DNA from: Trichococcus sp. K1Tr
Lineage (GTDB): Bacteria > Bacillota > Bacilli > Lactobacillales > Aerococcaceae
DNA: 64,000 nt
Reading direction: 5' to 3'
Assembly: GCF_028309625.1 (NCBI RefSeq)
Contig: NZ_JAQMHR010000001.1
Coordinates: forward strand, 620,001-684,000
This document shows, in pieces, positions 36,100 to 44,828 of the stretch. Below the pieces are notes generated by a model that worked only from the letters and a program-made list of their open reading frames with translations, searched no databases and was not told where the DNA came from. A program made the translations under genes and the position numbers. Numbering within the stretch: position 1 is the stretch's first letter; each line of letters starts with the position of its first letter.

Positions 36100-37458
36100 T
36101 TATTTAGCAGCTAATTCTGCTTCTTGTTCCAAAGCTTTTTGAGCCAACAAGTTCAAGTAGTTCCAAGGACGGTCAAAATGAGGTTGGAAGAAGAAGTCGA
36201 CAAGAGCCAAATCTTCGATCGTCATTTTGTTTTGGATAGCCAATGATAATGTATTGGCTGATTGTGTGATGTCATACTTGGACATCAGCTGTCCGCCGAC
36301 GATGCGGTTCGTACCTACTTCGTAGACAAGTTTCATCAACACTTTTTCATTTGATGGCATGAATTCCGGACGGTAGAAATCTTCCAGAACTACGGAGCGT
36401 GTTTCAAGTCCGAAAGCTTCAGCACTTGCATCGTTTACACCGGTAGAACCGATAGTGAAGCCATTCAGGTACAATCCTGAAGTGGATTGGGTTCCACGGT
36501 ATTTCATTTTAGGTCCGTTGATGTTTTTACCGACCAACAATCCCATACGCACAGCGTTTGTTGCCAATGGAATATATGCATGTCCGCCGTTCGGATTGTA
36601 GTTTACCGCACAGCTGTCGCCTGCTGCGTAAACGTCAGGCAAGCTTGTTTGCATGTAATCATTCACGATGATCGCACCGTTCTTCATCATATCCACTTGG
36701 CCTTTGACAAGGTCCGTATTCGGTCGGAAGCCTACGCATAAGATGACCATTTCAGCTTCGTACTCTCCGCCTGTTGTAACGACTGTAGTGATGTCTCCAG
36801 CTTCGTTCTCTTTGAAGCCTTTAACCATTTCATTCAATTGTACTTTTACGCCATGTGCGCGCAAGTCATCTTCAAGGATGTCCGTAAATTCGGAATCCAA
36901 ATATTTATTCAAAATGCGATCCAAACCATCGACCAATGTCACTTCTTTACCGTCGTTAGCAAAAGCTTCAACTAACTCGATACCGATGTAGCCGCCGCCG
37001 ACAACGACGATTTTCTTTTTATCGTCTTTGCGTGCGATGATTTCTTTTGCTTGGTTATAGTTTTTGCAAAGCAAAACATTTTTGCTTTGGATGCCTTCGA
37101 TTGGCGGGATGATTGGCCATGAGCCGATCGTTAAAACTAACTTGTCATATGTGTCTTGAAATTCTTCGCCGGTAACTAAGTTTTTCACAGAAACAGTTTT
37201 AGCAGCTGTATCAATGTTTGTTACATCATGTTGCATGTTTACGTTTGCGCCTAGCGAAGCAAGCTCCTCAGGGTTAGAGTAGAATAATCCTTGTGGATCT
37301 TTCACGACACCGCCGACGTAAAGCGCAATCCCGCATGACAAGAATGAAACGTTGTCGTTTCTTTCATATACTGTTAATTCAGTACTTGGATTCTCCTTCA
37401 AAATTGTCTTCACTGCTGACGTTCCGGCATGTGTACATCCCACTACGATTACTTTCAT
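36100..37458 (-). CDS. nox: NADH oxidase / CoA-disulfide reductase family flavoprotein
   Basis: The 452-residue FAD enzyme has an N-terminal FAD loop (VIVVGCTHAGTSAV), the redox Cys42 in SFLSCGIALY, an NADH loop VVVGGGYIGIELVEAF and FAD site DVYAAGDSCAVNY. With a single active Cys it fits the water-forming NADH oxidase group that disposes of oxygen in lactic acid bacteria; CoA-disulfide reductase is the alternative. The start at 37458 follows AGGAGG; a 16-codon upstream extension includes that site. Two TTTGTGCA sequences upstream do not match the Rex palindrome. Confidence 0.92.
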   Translation of the reverse strand: MKVIVVGCTHAGTSAVKTILKENPSTELTVYERNDNVSFLSCGIALYVGGVVKDPQGLFYSNPEELASLGANVNMQHDVTNIDTAAKTVSVKNLVTGEEFQDTYDKLVLTIGSWPIIPPIEGIQSKNVLLCKNYNQAKEIIARKDDKKKIVVVGGGYIGIELVEAFANDGKEVTLVDGLDRILNKYLDSEFTDILEDDLRAHGVKVQLNEMVKGFKENEAGDITTVVTTGGEYEAEMVILCVGFRPNTDLVKGQVDMMKNGAIIVNDYMQTSLPDVYAAGDSCAVNYNPNGGHAYIPLATNAVRMGLLVGKNINGPKMKYRGTQSTSGLYLNGFTIGSTGVNDASAEAFGLETRSVVLEDFYRPEFMPSNEKVLMKLVYEVGTNRIVGGQLMSKYDITQSANTLSLAIQNKMTIEDLALVDFFFQPHFDRPWNYLNLLAQKALEQEAELAAK

Positions 37459-37581
37459 TGTACTTCCTCCTAAAATTTCCGTATTAATATATTTTGCACA
37501 AACCAATTGCCGCCGTTCTCATAATTCATAATAAAAACTGCACAAATTGATTCGTTATGCCCTTAACACTTTTTACATAAT

Positions 37582-37626
37582 AAAGGATTCCAAAGGTAAA
37601 AAGCAATCAATAACCCTTGGAATCCA
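37582..37626 (-). terminator. Intrinsic terminator after the AI-2E permease gene
   Basis: On the minus strand GGATTCCAAGGG pairs with CCTTTGGAATCC, followed by TTTATTATG. It lies 12 bp after the stop. Confidence 0.75.
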
Positions 37627-37638
37627 CATTAATTTTTA

Positions 37639-38742
37639 TTATTCTTTATATAACACTTTTTTCTTTCTGTTTTTGACGTAACGGTGGACATATTGGACAA
37701 TGGTTTTCACGACTGCATACGTGGGAATCGCCAATATCATTCCCAGAACGCCGGATATTTTGCCTACAGCCAACAGCAGAAACAGAATCGTCAGCGGATG
37801 CATATCCAAGGTTTTCCCCAAGACGTTCGGTGAAATGATGTTCGATTCCACTTGCTGTACCACCAACACGACGACACAGACCAACAGCGCTTTTGTCGGG
37901 GAGACTGTCAACCCGATTATAGCTGCCGGAATCAAGCCGATGTATGGCCCCAGGTATGGAATGATGTTCGTGATGGCTGCCGTGACTCCAAGCAGGAAGG
38001 CGTACGGAAGTCCGATCAGCAGATACCCGATAAAGGTGAATGTCCCGACGAACAGACATACAAGCGCCTGCCCGCTGATGTATTTGGCGATTGTTTTGTT
38101 GATTTCCTTGAACAAAGCAAGCACGTCCGAAGAATATTCATGCGGCAGCAATTGAGCGACCGCTTCAGGAAACTTATGCCCATCCTTCAGCATGTAGAAA
38201 AAAATCAACGGAATGATGACGACAAGCAACGCGATGTTAGCTACGGCCGAGAGCAGGGAACCGATGCTGCCCGTCAAGCCGTTCAGGAAGGCGCTGATGC
38301 TGCTTTGGACATTTCCGCTCAACTGAGACAATTGGGTCGGGATATCCAGTCGCTGAACCCATTCCTGTTCAATCACTTGTTGATAGAGTTTATTCAAGGA
38401 ACGGACTACGTTAGGCAAATTCGTCAACAGTTCTCCGATTTGGCTTACGAGATTCGGAATGAGCCCCAGAAAAGAGAAAATGACGATGCCGATCAGCAGG
38501 ACCATGACGATGAGGATGCCTAACGGTCGTTTGATGTTCAGCCTGTTCTCGAGCATTTCGATGAACGGAGTGAAAATATAATACAGAAACCCAGCCACAA
38601 GCACTGGCGTGAAGATCGTCGAGATGAAGGTGCCGATCGGATAAAAAATAAAGTCGATTTTGGTGGACACCCATATCAGGCACGCCATCACCAAAAGCCA
38701 AACACTCCAGTAAAGCAGATTCGTTTTCCTTAATTGTTCCAT
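37639..38742 (-). CDS. AI-2E family (UPF0118/PerM) membrane transporter
   Basis: The 367-residue protein has about eight membrane helices, with the family's IPLIFFYMLKDG in the middle and GLPYAFLLGVTAAITNIIPYLG and GPYIGLIPAAIIGL in the conserved C-half. Family members have been linked to AI-2 release, Na/H exchange and small-solute export, so the substrate is open. The ATG at 38742 lies within the end of the M42 peptidase gene (13-base overlap), and AAGGGG precedes it. Confidence 0.9.
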   Translation of the reverse strand: MEQLRKTNLLYWSVWLLVMACLIWVSTKIDFIFYPIGTFISTIFTPVLVAGFLYYIFTPFIEMLENRLNIKRPLGILIVMVLLIGIVIFSFLGLIPNLVSQIGELLTNLPNVVRSLNKLYQQVIEQEWVQRLDIPTQLSQLSGNVQSSISAFLNGLTGSIGSLLSAVANIALLVVIIPLIFFYMLKDGHKFPEAVAQLLPHEYSSDVLALFKEINKTIAKYISGQALVCLFVGTFTFIGYLLIGLPYAFLLGVTAAITNIIPYLGPYIGLIPAAIIGLTVSPTKALLVCVVVLVVQQVESNIISPNVLGKTLDMHPLTILFLLLAVGKISGVLGMILAIPTYAVVKTIVQYVHRYVKNRKKKVLYKE

Positions 38743-39806
38743 TCAATATCCCCTTGTTTCCCAGGCAGTTTGCCGATCATCGGAGCGGACAGGTACGCTT
38801 CCAACAGTTTGGAGCAGGCTTCCAAGGACTTCCGATGGGTGCGCTCATAAGCATGGCTTGCATCGATTCCCGGTCCAATCAAAGCGTGGCGGACGTCCCA
38901 ACCCGCTTTCATGGCTGCGGAAGCATCACTGCCGTAAAACGGATAGATATCCAGCTTATAAGGAATCTCCTGCGATTCGCATAATCCGACCAACTGCTGC
39001 CGAAGTCCGAAGTGATAAGGACCCGATCCATCCTTCACGCAGATGGACACGGTATACTCGTCAGTCTGCTGGTCGTCGCCCATCGCGCCCATATCGACGG
39101 CCAAATATTCCACTGTGTGCGGCGGCATATTCGAGTTGCCCCCGTAGCCGATTTCCTCATTGTTCGAAAAGAAGAAACAAGTCGTGTAAGGCAGCGTCAA
39201 TTTTCCGTCCGCGATGCGGTGCAGGAACTGCAGCAGGATAGCCGCGCTGGCTTTATCGTCCAGATGCCTTGATTTGATGTAACCGGACGGGGTAATTTCT
39301 GTCCGAGGCGCAAAACTGATGAAATCCCCTACGCCGATGCCAAGCGCAGAAACATCTTTGGCGTTGTGCACTTCTGCATCCAGCCGGATTTCCATATTGT
39401 CCTGGTTTCGTTCAGCTGTGCGCGCATCCTTATAAACATGGACGCTCGTTTGGTGCAGCAATATCGTTCCCGTCCAATCTTTTCCTGTGGCTGCACTATG
39501 GACCATACAATATTCCCCATCGATCGAATGATAAGTAAATCCGCCGATCAGGTCGATTTTCAGTCTTCCATCCGGTTTGATTGCGCGCACCATTGCCCCC
39601 AGCGTATCGATATGCGCCGTCACGAAGCGTCGGCTTTGGTCTTCGGCGCCTTTAACCGTCACCATCAGGCTGCCCTTATGATTTCTTTCAGGTTGGTACC
39701 CCTTCTGTTTCAGGTTTTCATCCAAAAAATCGATGATTTCCGCCGTATAACCTGTCGGCGACGGGATGTTTGTCAAATTTTGAATCGTTTCCATTATATT
39801 TTGCAT
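38730..39806 (-). CDS. M42 family metallopeptidase
   Basis: A 358-residue aminopeptidase-type metalloenzyme. Metal-ligand segments are visible in family order: TAHIDTLGAM, SRHLDDKASAA (bridging Asp), NNEEIGYGGNS (Glu pair), AVDMGA and GIDASHAYERTH (His). M42 enzymes form dodecameric shells that trim peptides. It differs clearly from the other M42 gene at 57.0-58.1 kb, so substrates likely differ. The start ATG at 39806 is eight bases after AGAGGAG; a GTG three codons upstream abuts that site. Confidence 0.88.
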   Translation of the reverse strand: MQNIMETIQNLTNIPSPTGYTAEIIDFLDENLKQKGYQPERNHKGSLMVTVKGAEDQSRRFVTAHIDTLGAMVRAIKPDGRLKIDLIGGFTYHSIDGEYCMVHSAATGKDWTGTILLHQTSVHVYKDARTAERNQDNMEIRLDAEVHNAKDVSALGIGVGDFISFAPRTEITPSGYIKSRHLDDKASAAILLQFLHRIADGKLTLPYTTCFFFSNNEEIGYGGNSNMPPHTVEYLAVDMGAMGDDQQTDEYTVSICVKDGSGPYHFGLRQQLVGLCESQEIPYKLDIYPFYGSDASAAMKAGWDVRHALIGPGIDASHAYERTHRKSLEACSKLLEAYLSAPMIGKLPGKQGDIEWNN

Positions 39807-39960
39807 CTTCTTCACTCCTCTTGCTGATTATATAAGTATAGCAAAAGAACCCAACAAAATGAGGCAAAAGCAATTAATTCAGACAAAAAATGTCGATTCA
39901 GGTAAAATAAGAAAAGAGGTTCCAACGAGCCCAACAAATTTCGAAAGTGAGGAATACGTA

Positions 39961-40395
39961 TTGTTGCATTTTGAATGGACACAAAACTTAAACTCCAAAA
40001 CCTACAGGGATGCCTTGAACATCCGCAAAGAAGTATTCGTGGAGGAGCAGCAAGTGTCGGTCTCCATAGAAATCGACGATTTGGAAGACAAAACCTTGCA
40101 CCTCGTCGGATATGAAGAATCCGTTCCTGTTGCTACCGCCCGCATTTATCCGATGGCAAACGGCAAATACAAGGTGCAGCGCGTCGCCATCCGCAAAGCC
40201 GTACGAGATAAGAAATACGGCAGCATCCTGATGCAGGAAATCGAAAGGCACGTCCGCGAACTCGGCGGCAAGCACCTGTTTCTCGGAGCCCAGAACCACG
40301 CCATCGGTTTTTACGAAAAAGTCGGCTACACCATCTGCGGCGAAGAATACGAAGAAGCCGGCATCCAGCACCACGACATGGATAAAATACTATAG
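39961..40395 (+). CDS. GNAT family N-acetyltransferase
   Basis: The 144-residue protein has GNAT motifs: YRDALNIRKEVFVEEQQVS in the N-half, VATARIYP, the acetyl-CoA loop VQRVAIRKAVRDKKYGSIL and AQNHAIGFYEKVGY. It resembles the ElaA/YjcF-like branch; the substrate is unknown. The start is proposed as TTG at 39961, seven bases after GTGAGGA. An in-frame ATG at 39859 would add 34 residues with no ribosome site or family similarity. It is divergent from the M42 gene. Confidence 0.8.
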   Translation: MLHFEWTQNLNSKTYRDALNIRKEVFVEEQQVSVSIEIDDLEDKTLHLVGYEESVPVATARIYPMANGKYKVQRVAIRKAVRDKKYGSILMQEIERHVRELGGKHLFLGAQNHAIGFYEKVGYTICGEEYEEAGIQHHDMDKIL

Positions 40396-40404
40396 CACTG
40401 AGCC

Positions 40405-40463
40405 AAAAAAAAACAGGCAATGGACACAGCCGAAGCGGCTGCTTGTCCATTGCCTGTTTTTTT
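40405..40463. terminator. Bidirectional terminator between the acetyltransferase gene and mgtE
   Basis: AAAAAAACAGGCAATGGACA pairs with TGTCCATTGCCTGTTTTTTT, and inner AGCCG/CGGCT extends it. A-run and T-run flank both sides, so it serves both converging genes. Confidence 0.95.
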
Positions 40464-40467
40464 GCAC

Positions 40468-41838
40468 CTACATGAGTGTGCTGATAAAATGTTTCGCGAT
40501 GTTGAAATAGATCAAGACGGAAGTCAAATCGCTGAATGTCGAGATGAACGGTCCGCTTGCGACGGCAGGATCAAAGCCAAGGCGATCCATCAATACCGGA
40601 ATCAAGCTACCGGCCAGATTCGCCACCGTGATGGCAACCAACATGGAAATGCCGATGATCCCACCCAAAATGAAGTTCTGTTTCCAAACACCGATGACAA
40701 GCGCAATCGTGACACCAGTAACCAACCCGGAGATCAGACCGGTCGCCAACTCGGATAAAATAGTACGGAACAAATTTTTCTCCTCATCATCCTGCATGCC
40801 GATTTTGCGGACTGCAACGGCAAGCGATTGTGTCCCCGCATTACCGGATGTTCCGGTGATCAAGGTGACAAACACGGAAAGGATCGATGCATCCGAAATC
40901 AAACCCTCATATTGGCTGATCAAAGTGGACGTACCCATACCCAAGAATAATAGCGTAATCAACCACGGCAACCGCTTGGATGCAGCCACAAATGGGTTTT
41001 CTGATTGCTCCTCAACGTCGACCCCGGCCAAACCGGAGAAGTCACTGACGGCTTCCTCATCGATGACGTCGATGATGTCATCGACGGTGATGATCCCCAG
41101 CAATACATTGTTTTCGTCGACTACCGGCACAGCCAGGAAGTCATAGTCCCTGATTTTATGGGCAACATCTTCTTGCCCTTCTTTTACATTCACCGATACG
41201 ATCCGCTCACTCATGATATCGCTGATCATCATATCTTCATCATTCACGATCAGATCCCTCAAGGAAATGACCCCGACCAGCACATTATCCACATTGACGA
41301 CGTAGATATAGTAGATCGTTTCCGCATCAGGCGCTTTGCTTTTAAGGATAGCCATCGCGGATCGGACCGTCTGGTTGGCTACGATAGAGACGAATTCCGG
41401 CGTCATGATGGCCCCGGCAGTCTCATCCTCATAACTCAATAAGGCACGGATCTCTTTCGCCGCCTCTGTAGGCATCAAGCGCAGATAAAGCCAAATCCGT
41501 TCATCCTTCAGTTGCTTCAGCATATCCACCGCATTATCGGCATACATGTTTGCCAACATATCGGCGGCGTATTGATTGTTCATCTCCAAAAGATACTCTT
41601 CGATCGACTCTACATCTTCTTCGATGATTTCGAACATGTCTGCCATTTCATTCGCGGAGAGATAATTGTACACCGTTATGCGCTCTTCAGGGGACAACGC
41701 CAGATAAATTTGGGCCTGATCATAGAGGTGATAGTCCAAAAAATCGGAACGGAATCTTTCGATATCCTCGCCCTGGAGCGATTCGCGGATTTTCACCAAC
41801 GCTTCGTCTAGTTCAAATTCATATTGTGGTTCCAACAC
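40468..41838 (-). CDS. mgtE: Magnesium transporter MgtE
   Basis: Mg-gated Mg channel. The 456 residues show an acidic cytoplasmic N-domain, a CBS pair (ETAGAIMTPEFVSIVANQTV, VDENNVLLGIITVDDIIDVI), the plug region and five membrane helices, with TSGNAGTQSLAVAVRK carrying the pore motif and a late Asp in MDRLGFDPAVASGPF. The start is GTG at 41838, nine bases after AAGGAGG, within the last 20 bases of the upstream pseudouridine synthase gene; a longer 23-codon frame lies wholly in that gene. No M-box was recognised near it. Confidence 0.94.
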   Translation of the reverse strand: MLEPQYEFELDEALVKIRESLQGEDIERFRSDFLDYHLYDQAQIYLALSPEERITVYNYLSANEMADMFEIIEEDVESIEEYLLEMNNQYAADMLANMYADNAVDMLKQLKDERIWLYLRLMPTEAAKEIRALLSYEDETAGAIMTPEFVSIVANQTVRSAMAILKSKAPDAETIYYIYVVNVDNVLVGVISLRDLIVNDEDMMISDIMSERIVSVNVKEGQEDVAHKIRDYDFLAVPVVDENNVLLGIITVDDIIDVIDEEAVSDFSGLAGVDVEEQSENPFVAASKRLPWLITLLFLGMGTSTLISQYEGLISDASILSVFVTLITGTSGNAGTQSLAVAVRKIGMQDDEEKNLFRTILSELATGLISGLVTGVTIALVIGVWKQNFILGGIIGISMLVAITVANLAGSLIPVLMDRLGFDPAVASGPFISTFSDLTSVLIYFNIAKHFISTLM

Positions 41839-42748
41839 AGATATCAGCCTCCTTGTCCCTCTGTCTGCTTTCCCACTTGATGAAATCATCCGGCAATGGC
41901 GCTTCAATCTTCAAAGGTTCTCCACTGATTGGATGCACAAATGCCAATGACTCGCAATGCAGAGCTTGGCGTAACATGTCTGGGTCAGCTTTCCCACCAT
42001 AAAGGTCATCCCCAAGCAAAGGCGCACCGATTGAGGTGAAATGCACCCGAATTTGATGGGTCCTGCCCGTATGCAACTTGATTTTCACAGTCTGTCCATC
42101 CGGATAGGACTTATCCAACCAGTATTCCGTCAGCGCTTGTTTCCCGTCTTCCCGGACCATTCGCGTTATGATCGAATCCTCTGTCCTGCCGATGGGGGCA
42201 TCAATAAATCCATGCGTTTCCGTCAGCACTGGCTCGGATAAGACCGCCCGGTACGTTTTGTCGACTTCCTTGTTGCGCAACAGCGTATCCATCAGAGCAT
42301 GCGCGTATCCATGCCTTGCAAAAAGCATGACCCCGGTCGTATCACGATCCAGACGCGTGACAATATGGATGACTTGGTCCACATAGCCGTGCTGTTGATA
42401 GTAGCCTTTCACGCGATTCGCCATGGAAAGACGCGGGTGCACCTTCGATGGGATGGAGGCAGCGCCAAATGGTTTGTTCACAACCAAAAAGTGCTCGTCC
42501 TCAAACAAAATGTCCAATGGCATGTCCACCCCGACAGTCGTTTCATGTTCCCCTTCGTCCGGTATGCGAATCATCACTTTATCGCCTTTTTCCAAGGTCG
42601 CCAATACCGTTCTTTCCTTGCCGTTCAGCCAGATACAGCCTCCATCGAATTTGATGGTGGCCAACAGACTTTTTGATACGCCCTTGGAACGTAAAAAAGT
42701 CTTCATCAGTGTCGTCTCTTCTTTTTCATATATCCAGCTAAAAATCAC
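41819..42748 (-). CDS. RluA/RluD family pseudouridine synthase
   Basis: Converts uridine to pseudouridine in rRNA or tRNA. The 309 residues start with an S4-like segment (TFLRSKGVSKSLLATIKFDGG), then the catalytic motif VTRLDRDTTGVMLFAR with the active Asp, LHTGRTHQIRVHF and the C-terminal HPISGEPLKIEAPLP. It corresponds to Bacillus YjbO, which follows nadK in the same neighbourhood. The start appears to be GTG at 42748 (family members begin FSW), although the ribosome site is weak; an internal ATG 14 codons on is the alternative. Confidence 0.9.
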   Translation of the reverse strand: MIFSWIYEKEETTLMKTFLRSKGVSKSLLATIKFDGGCIWLNGKERTVLATLEKGDKVMIRIPDEGEHETTVGVDMPLDILFEDEHFLVVNKPFGAASIPSKVHPRLSMANRVKGYYQQHGYVDQVIHIVTRLDRDTTGVMLFARHGYAHALMDTLLRNKEVDKTYRAVLSEPVLTETHGFIDAPIGRTEDSIITRMVREDGKQALTEYWLDKSYPDGQTVKIKLHTGRTHQIRVHFTSIGAPLLGDDLYGGKADPDMLRQALHCESLAFVHPISGEPLKIEAPLPDDFIKWESRQRDKEADICVGTTI

Positions 42749-42889
42749 TTTACACTACCCCTACTCTATACCGAATCTCTGTGTGCGGGCCCGCCGCCTT
42801 AGTTTGTTCCAAGCTATTTTAAACTTGGACCAGGTTACCCAACAAACCCAATGATCTTGAAACCTTCAGGCTTTCGCTCGGCAACATAC
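42749..42889 (-). ncRNA. Candidate structured leader RNA of the rluD-like/mgtE transcript
   Basis: About 140 bases between a good promoter and the gene. On the minus strand GTTTGTT pairs with AACAAAC and, after a 12-base one-sided bulge, CCAAG pairs with CTTGG over a 10-base AU-rich loop. TTGCCG near the 5' end can pair with CGGCGG after this hairpin and close a larger domain, and GCGGGCCCGC follows. It does not match the M-box, ydaO, TPP, FMN or T-box signatures I know. Treat as a candidate only. Confidence 0.4.
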
Positions 42890-42895
42890 ATTCCT

Positions 42896-42924
42896 ATTCT
42901 AACCAAAATGAGGGCATTCCACAA
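42896..42924 (-). promoter_or_regulatory. Sigma-A promoter of the pseudouridine synthase-mgtE unit
   Basis: TTGTGG-17-TAGAAT on the minus strand, about 140 bp before the gene. The upstream half is the same TTGTGGAATGC as in the prfC promoter. Confidence 0.75.
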
Positions 42925-42961
42925 CTCATGCCCCGTCATCGCGCAAAAAAAAATTGCCCAC

Positions 42962-42999
42962 AAAAAAGGCTGCACCATCTGACTCGCTGGCGCAGCCCT
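42962..42999 (-). terminator. Intrinsic terminator of the relQ-nadK-dehydrogenase unit
   Basis: On the minus strand GGGCTGCGCCA pairs with TGGTGCAGCC over a short loop, followed by TTTTTTG, 11 bases after the dehydrogenase stop. Confidence 0.9.
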
Positions 43000-43009
43000 G
43001 CTTTATTCG

Positions 43010-43963
43010 TTAATACTTTTTTTCAAAATCGATCAGGTTGCGGCTTGGTTTGCCGTCTTTTTTGAAACTCACTGCATTTTCTGAAACGACCTCAAACAAA
43101 TTGTCCCGAAAATGCTCAACTACCCCCGAAAAATGCGGTGTAACCAGTACCTTTTCATGATTCCACAAAGGGCTGGCGGCAGGCAATGGTTCCTCATCGA
43201 ACACATCCAAAGCCGCATAAGCCACTGTCCCATTGTCCAATGCCTTGATCAGGCTATCGGTGTCCACTGTGGCGCCTCGTCCCACATTCACAAAGAGAAC
43301 GCCTTTTTTCATGCGCGAGAAAAGGGCATCATCAAAAACGCGGTAGGTTTCATCCGTTTGGGGTAGGATGTCCACGACAACATCCGCAAAGTCGATGACC
43401 GTACCGATGTTATCCATTTTGACCGTCACATCCAAACCGGATAGCTCCTTGCCGCTGCGATTGACAGCGATGACCTTCATGCCGAAGGCTTTAGCCAATT
43501 CTCCCAGGCGATTACCGATGTGGCCTGCCCCTACGATCATCATCGTCTTGCCTTTCAGCTCCTGGAGCTCCGTGATCTGTTCCCATTTCCGTTGCGGCTG
43601 ATTCAGGATCGCAGTCCGCAATCCGCGCATATGCGAAAGCAGCACACCGATTACGTATTCAGCTATCGGTTCGCTGTGGATGCCGCTCGCATTCGTCAAA
43701 TAGATTCCCTTTCTTTCAAAGGTTGCCAACGGAAGACTGTTCACGCCCGCCGAAATCGCTTGGACCCATCTCAATGAAGGCAACTGCCCTTCCTCCAACA
43801 GGTTGGTCAATTTGTCATTCCAGCCGACAGTCCACTCGACTGCACTGAACGCTTCTGTTTCCGCGTCATCGGTGACCATCTCGTAATCCGGGTAGAGTTC
43901 CTTCAGAGTTTCGATGTGCTGTTCCTTCAAACGCGTCTTCAGCAGCCACTTTTTAATCGCCAT
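43010..43963 (-). CDS. D-isomer specific 2-hydroxyacid dehydrogenase family protein
   Basis: The 317 residues show the NAD loop VGAGHIGNRLGELAKAF, the catalytic Arg in VNVGRGATVDTDSL, Glu in FDEEPLPAASPLW and His in VTPHFSGVVEHF. The substrate is a 2-hydroxyacid or 2-ketoacid that cannot be specified. ATG 43963 follows AAAGGAG, which lies inside the last codons of nadK, so the two are translationally linked. This gene sits between nadK and the pseudouridine synthase gene, which are adjacent in Bacillus. Confidence 0.9.
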   Translation of the reverse strand: MAIKKWLLKTRLKEQHIETLKELYPDYEMVTDDAETEAFSAVEWTVGWNDKLTNLLEEGQLPSLRWVQAISAGVNSLPLATFERKGIYLTNASGIHSEPIAEYVIGVLLSHMRGLRTAILNQPQRKWEQITELQELKGKTMMIVGAGHIGNRLGELAKAFGMKVIAVNRSGKELSGLDVTVKMDNIGTVIDFADVVVDILPQTDETYRVFDDALFSRMKKGVLFVNVGRGATVDTDSLIKALDNGTVAYAALDVFDEEPLPAASPLWNHEKVLVTPHFSGVVEHFRDNLFEVVSENAVSFKKDGKPSRNLIDFEKKY

Positions 43964-43965
43964 AT

Positions 43966-44796
43966 TCACCGCTCCTTTGTCCGTTCGTTCCTGTCGTTTT
44001 TCTTTACGCCGATGAATGCATCTTCGACCCGATCCCAGAAATGCGTGTGACGATAGCGCGCAAAATGCACACGCTCCTGGGCAATCCGATAAACCAGTCG
44101 CTCGATGCTTCTTTTCTTGAATGTCAAATGATCTACAGACAAAATCAAGCGATCTTCCTTGTGCGGATAGATGACGATCCATTCGTCTTTCGCGATGATC
44201 ATGGGCGAGCTCAGTGTTCGATAGATGCGGTTATTCACTGATGCCATTTCCGTCAGCTGGATAGCTTCCGTTCGGGGATGGATAACGGCTCCGCCAAGCG
44301 ATTTGCTGAAACCTGTCGAACCTGTAGGCGTGGAAACACAAAGGCCATCGCCCCGGAATGTCTCGAACAGCTCATCCTTCACGTAGATATCGCAAACCAT
44401 CGTCCCATCCATTTTCTTCAGACTCGCTTCATTCAAAGCGATGTAGCGGGTTTCTTCCTCCTCGTCCGCATACTTGACGCGGACATCGAGCAAAGGATAG
44501 CTGACGCTTTCCCCTTTATCATGCTTAAGGCTTTCGATAAGCTCCGGCAGTTCATAGGTTCGCCAATCTGTATAAAAGCCCAGGTGCCCGGTATGGATCC
44601 CCACAAAACGCACTTGGCTCAATTGGTCTTCGTACTTATGGAAAGCTGACAGCAAGGTGCCGTCGCCCCCGATCGACACCACGAGATCCGGATAATCCGT
44701 GACAATTTCGATTTTTTCAGAGAGGCACATCTCTTTGAATTTCGCCGCGACCGATAAAGTCTCTGGCGTCTGGTTATGGACCAGTGCAATTTTCAT
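43966..44796 (-). CDS. nadK: NAD kinase
   Basis: Makes NADP from NAD. The 276 residues show MKIALVHNQTPETLSVA, the kinase motif VSIGGDGTLLSAFH, GIHTGHLGFYTDW, NEASLKKMDGTM and the second signature GDGLCVSTPTGSTGFSKSLGGA. The start at 44796 follows GAGAGGAG; ten upstream codons overlap the end region of relQ. It is the usual partner of relQ. Confidence 0.96.
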   Translation of the reverse strand: MKIALVHNQTPETLSVAAKFKEMCLSEKIEIVTDYPDLVVSIGGDGTLLSAFHKYEDQLSQVRFVGIHTGHLGFYTDWRTYELPELIESLKHDKGESVSYPLLDVRVKYADEEEETRYIALNEASLKKMDGTMVCDIYVKDELFETFRGDGLCVSTPTGSTGFSKSLGGAVIHPRTEAIQLTEMASVNNRIYRTLSSPMIIAKDEWIVIYPHKEDRLILSVDHLTFKKRSIERLVYRIAQERVHFARYRHTHFWDRVEDAFIGVKKNDRNERTKER

Positions 44797-44828
44797 ATTT
44801 GAACTCCTCTCGATCAACCTTGTCATCT

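Noticed and set aside
37459-37581. Rex operator ahead of the NADH oxidase gene (two TTTGTGCA sequences)
   Set aside because: Neither forms the TTGTGAA-N4-TTCACAA palindrome, and both copies point the same way.
42749-42889. M-box magnesium riboswitch for mgtE
   Set aside because: The leader lacks the conserved M-box segments and lies before the pseudouridine synthase gene rather than directly before mgtE. It is kept only as an unassigned structured leader.
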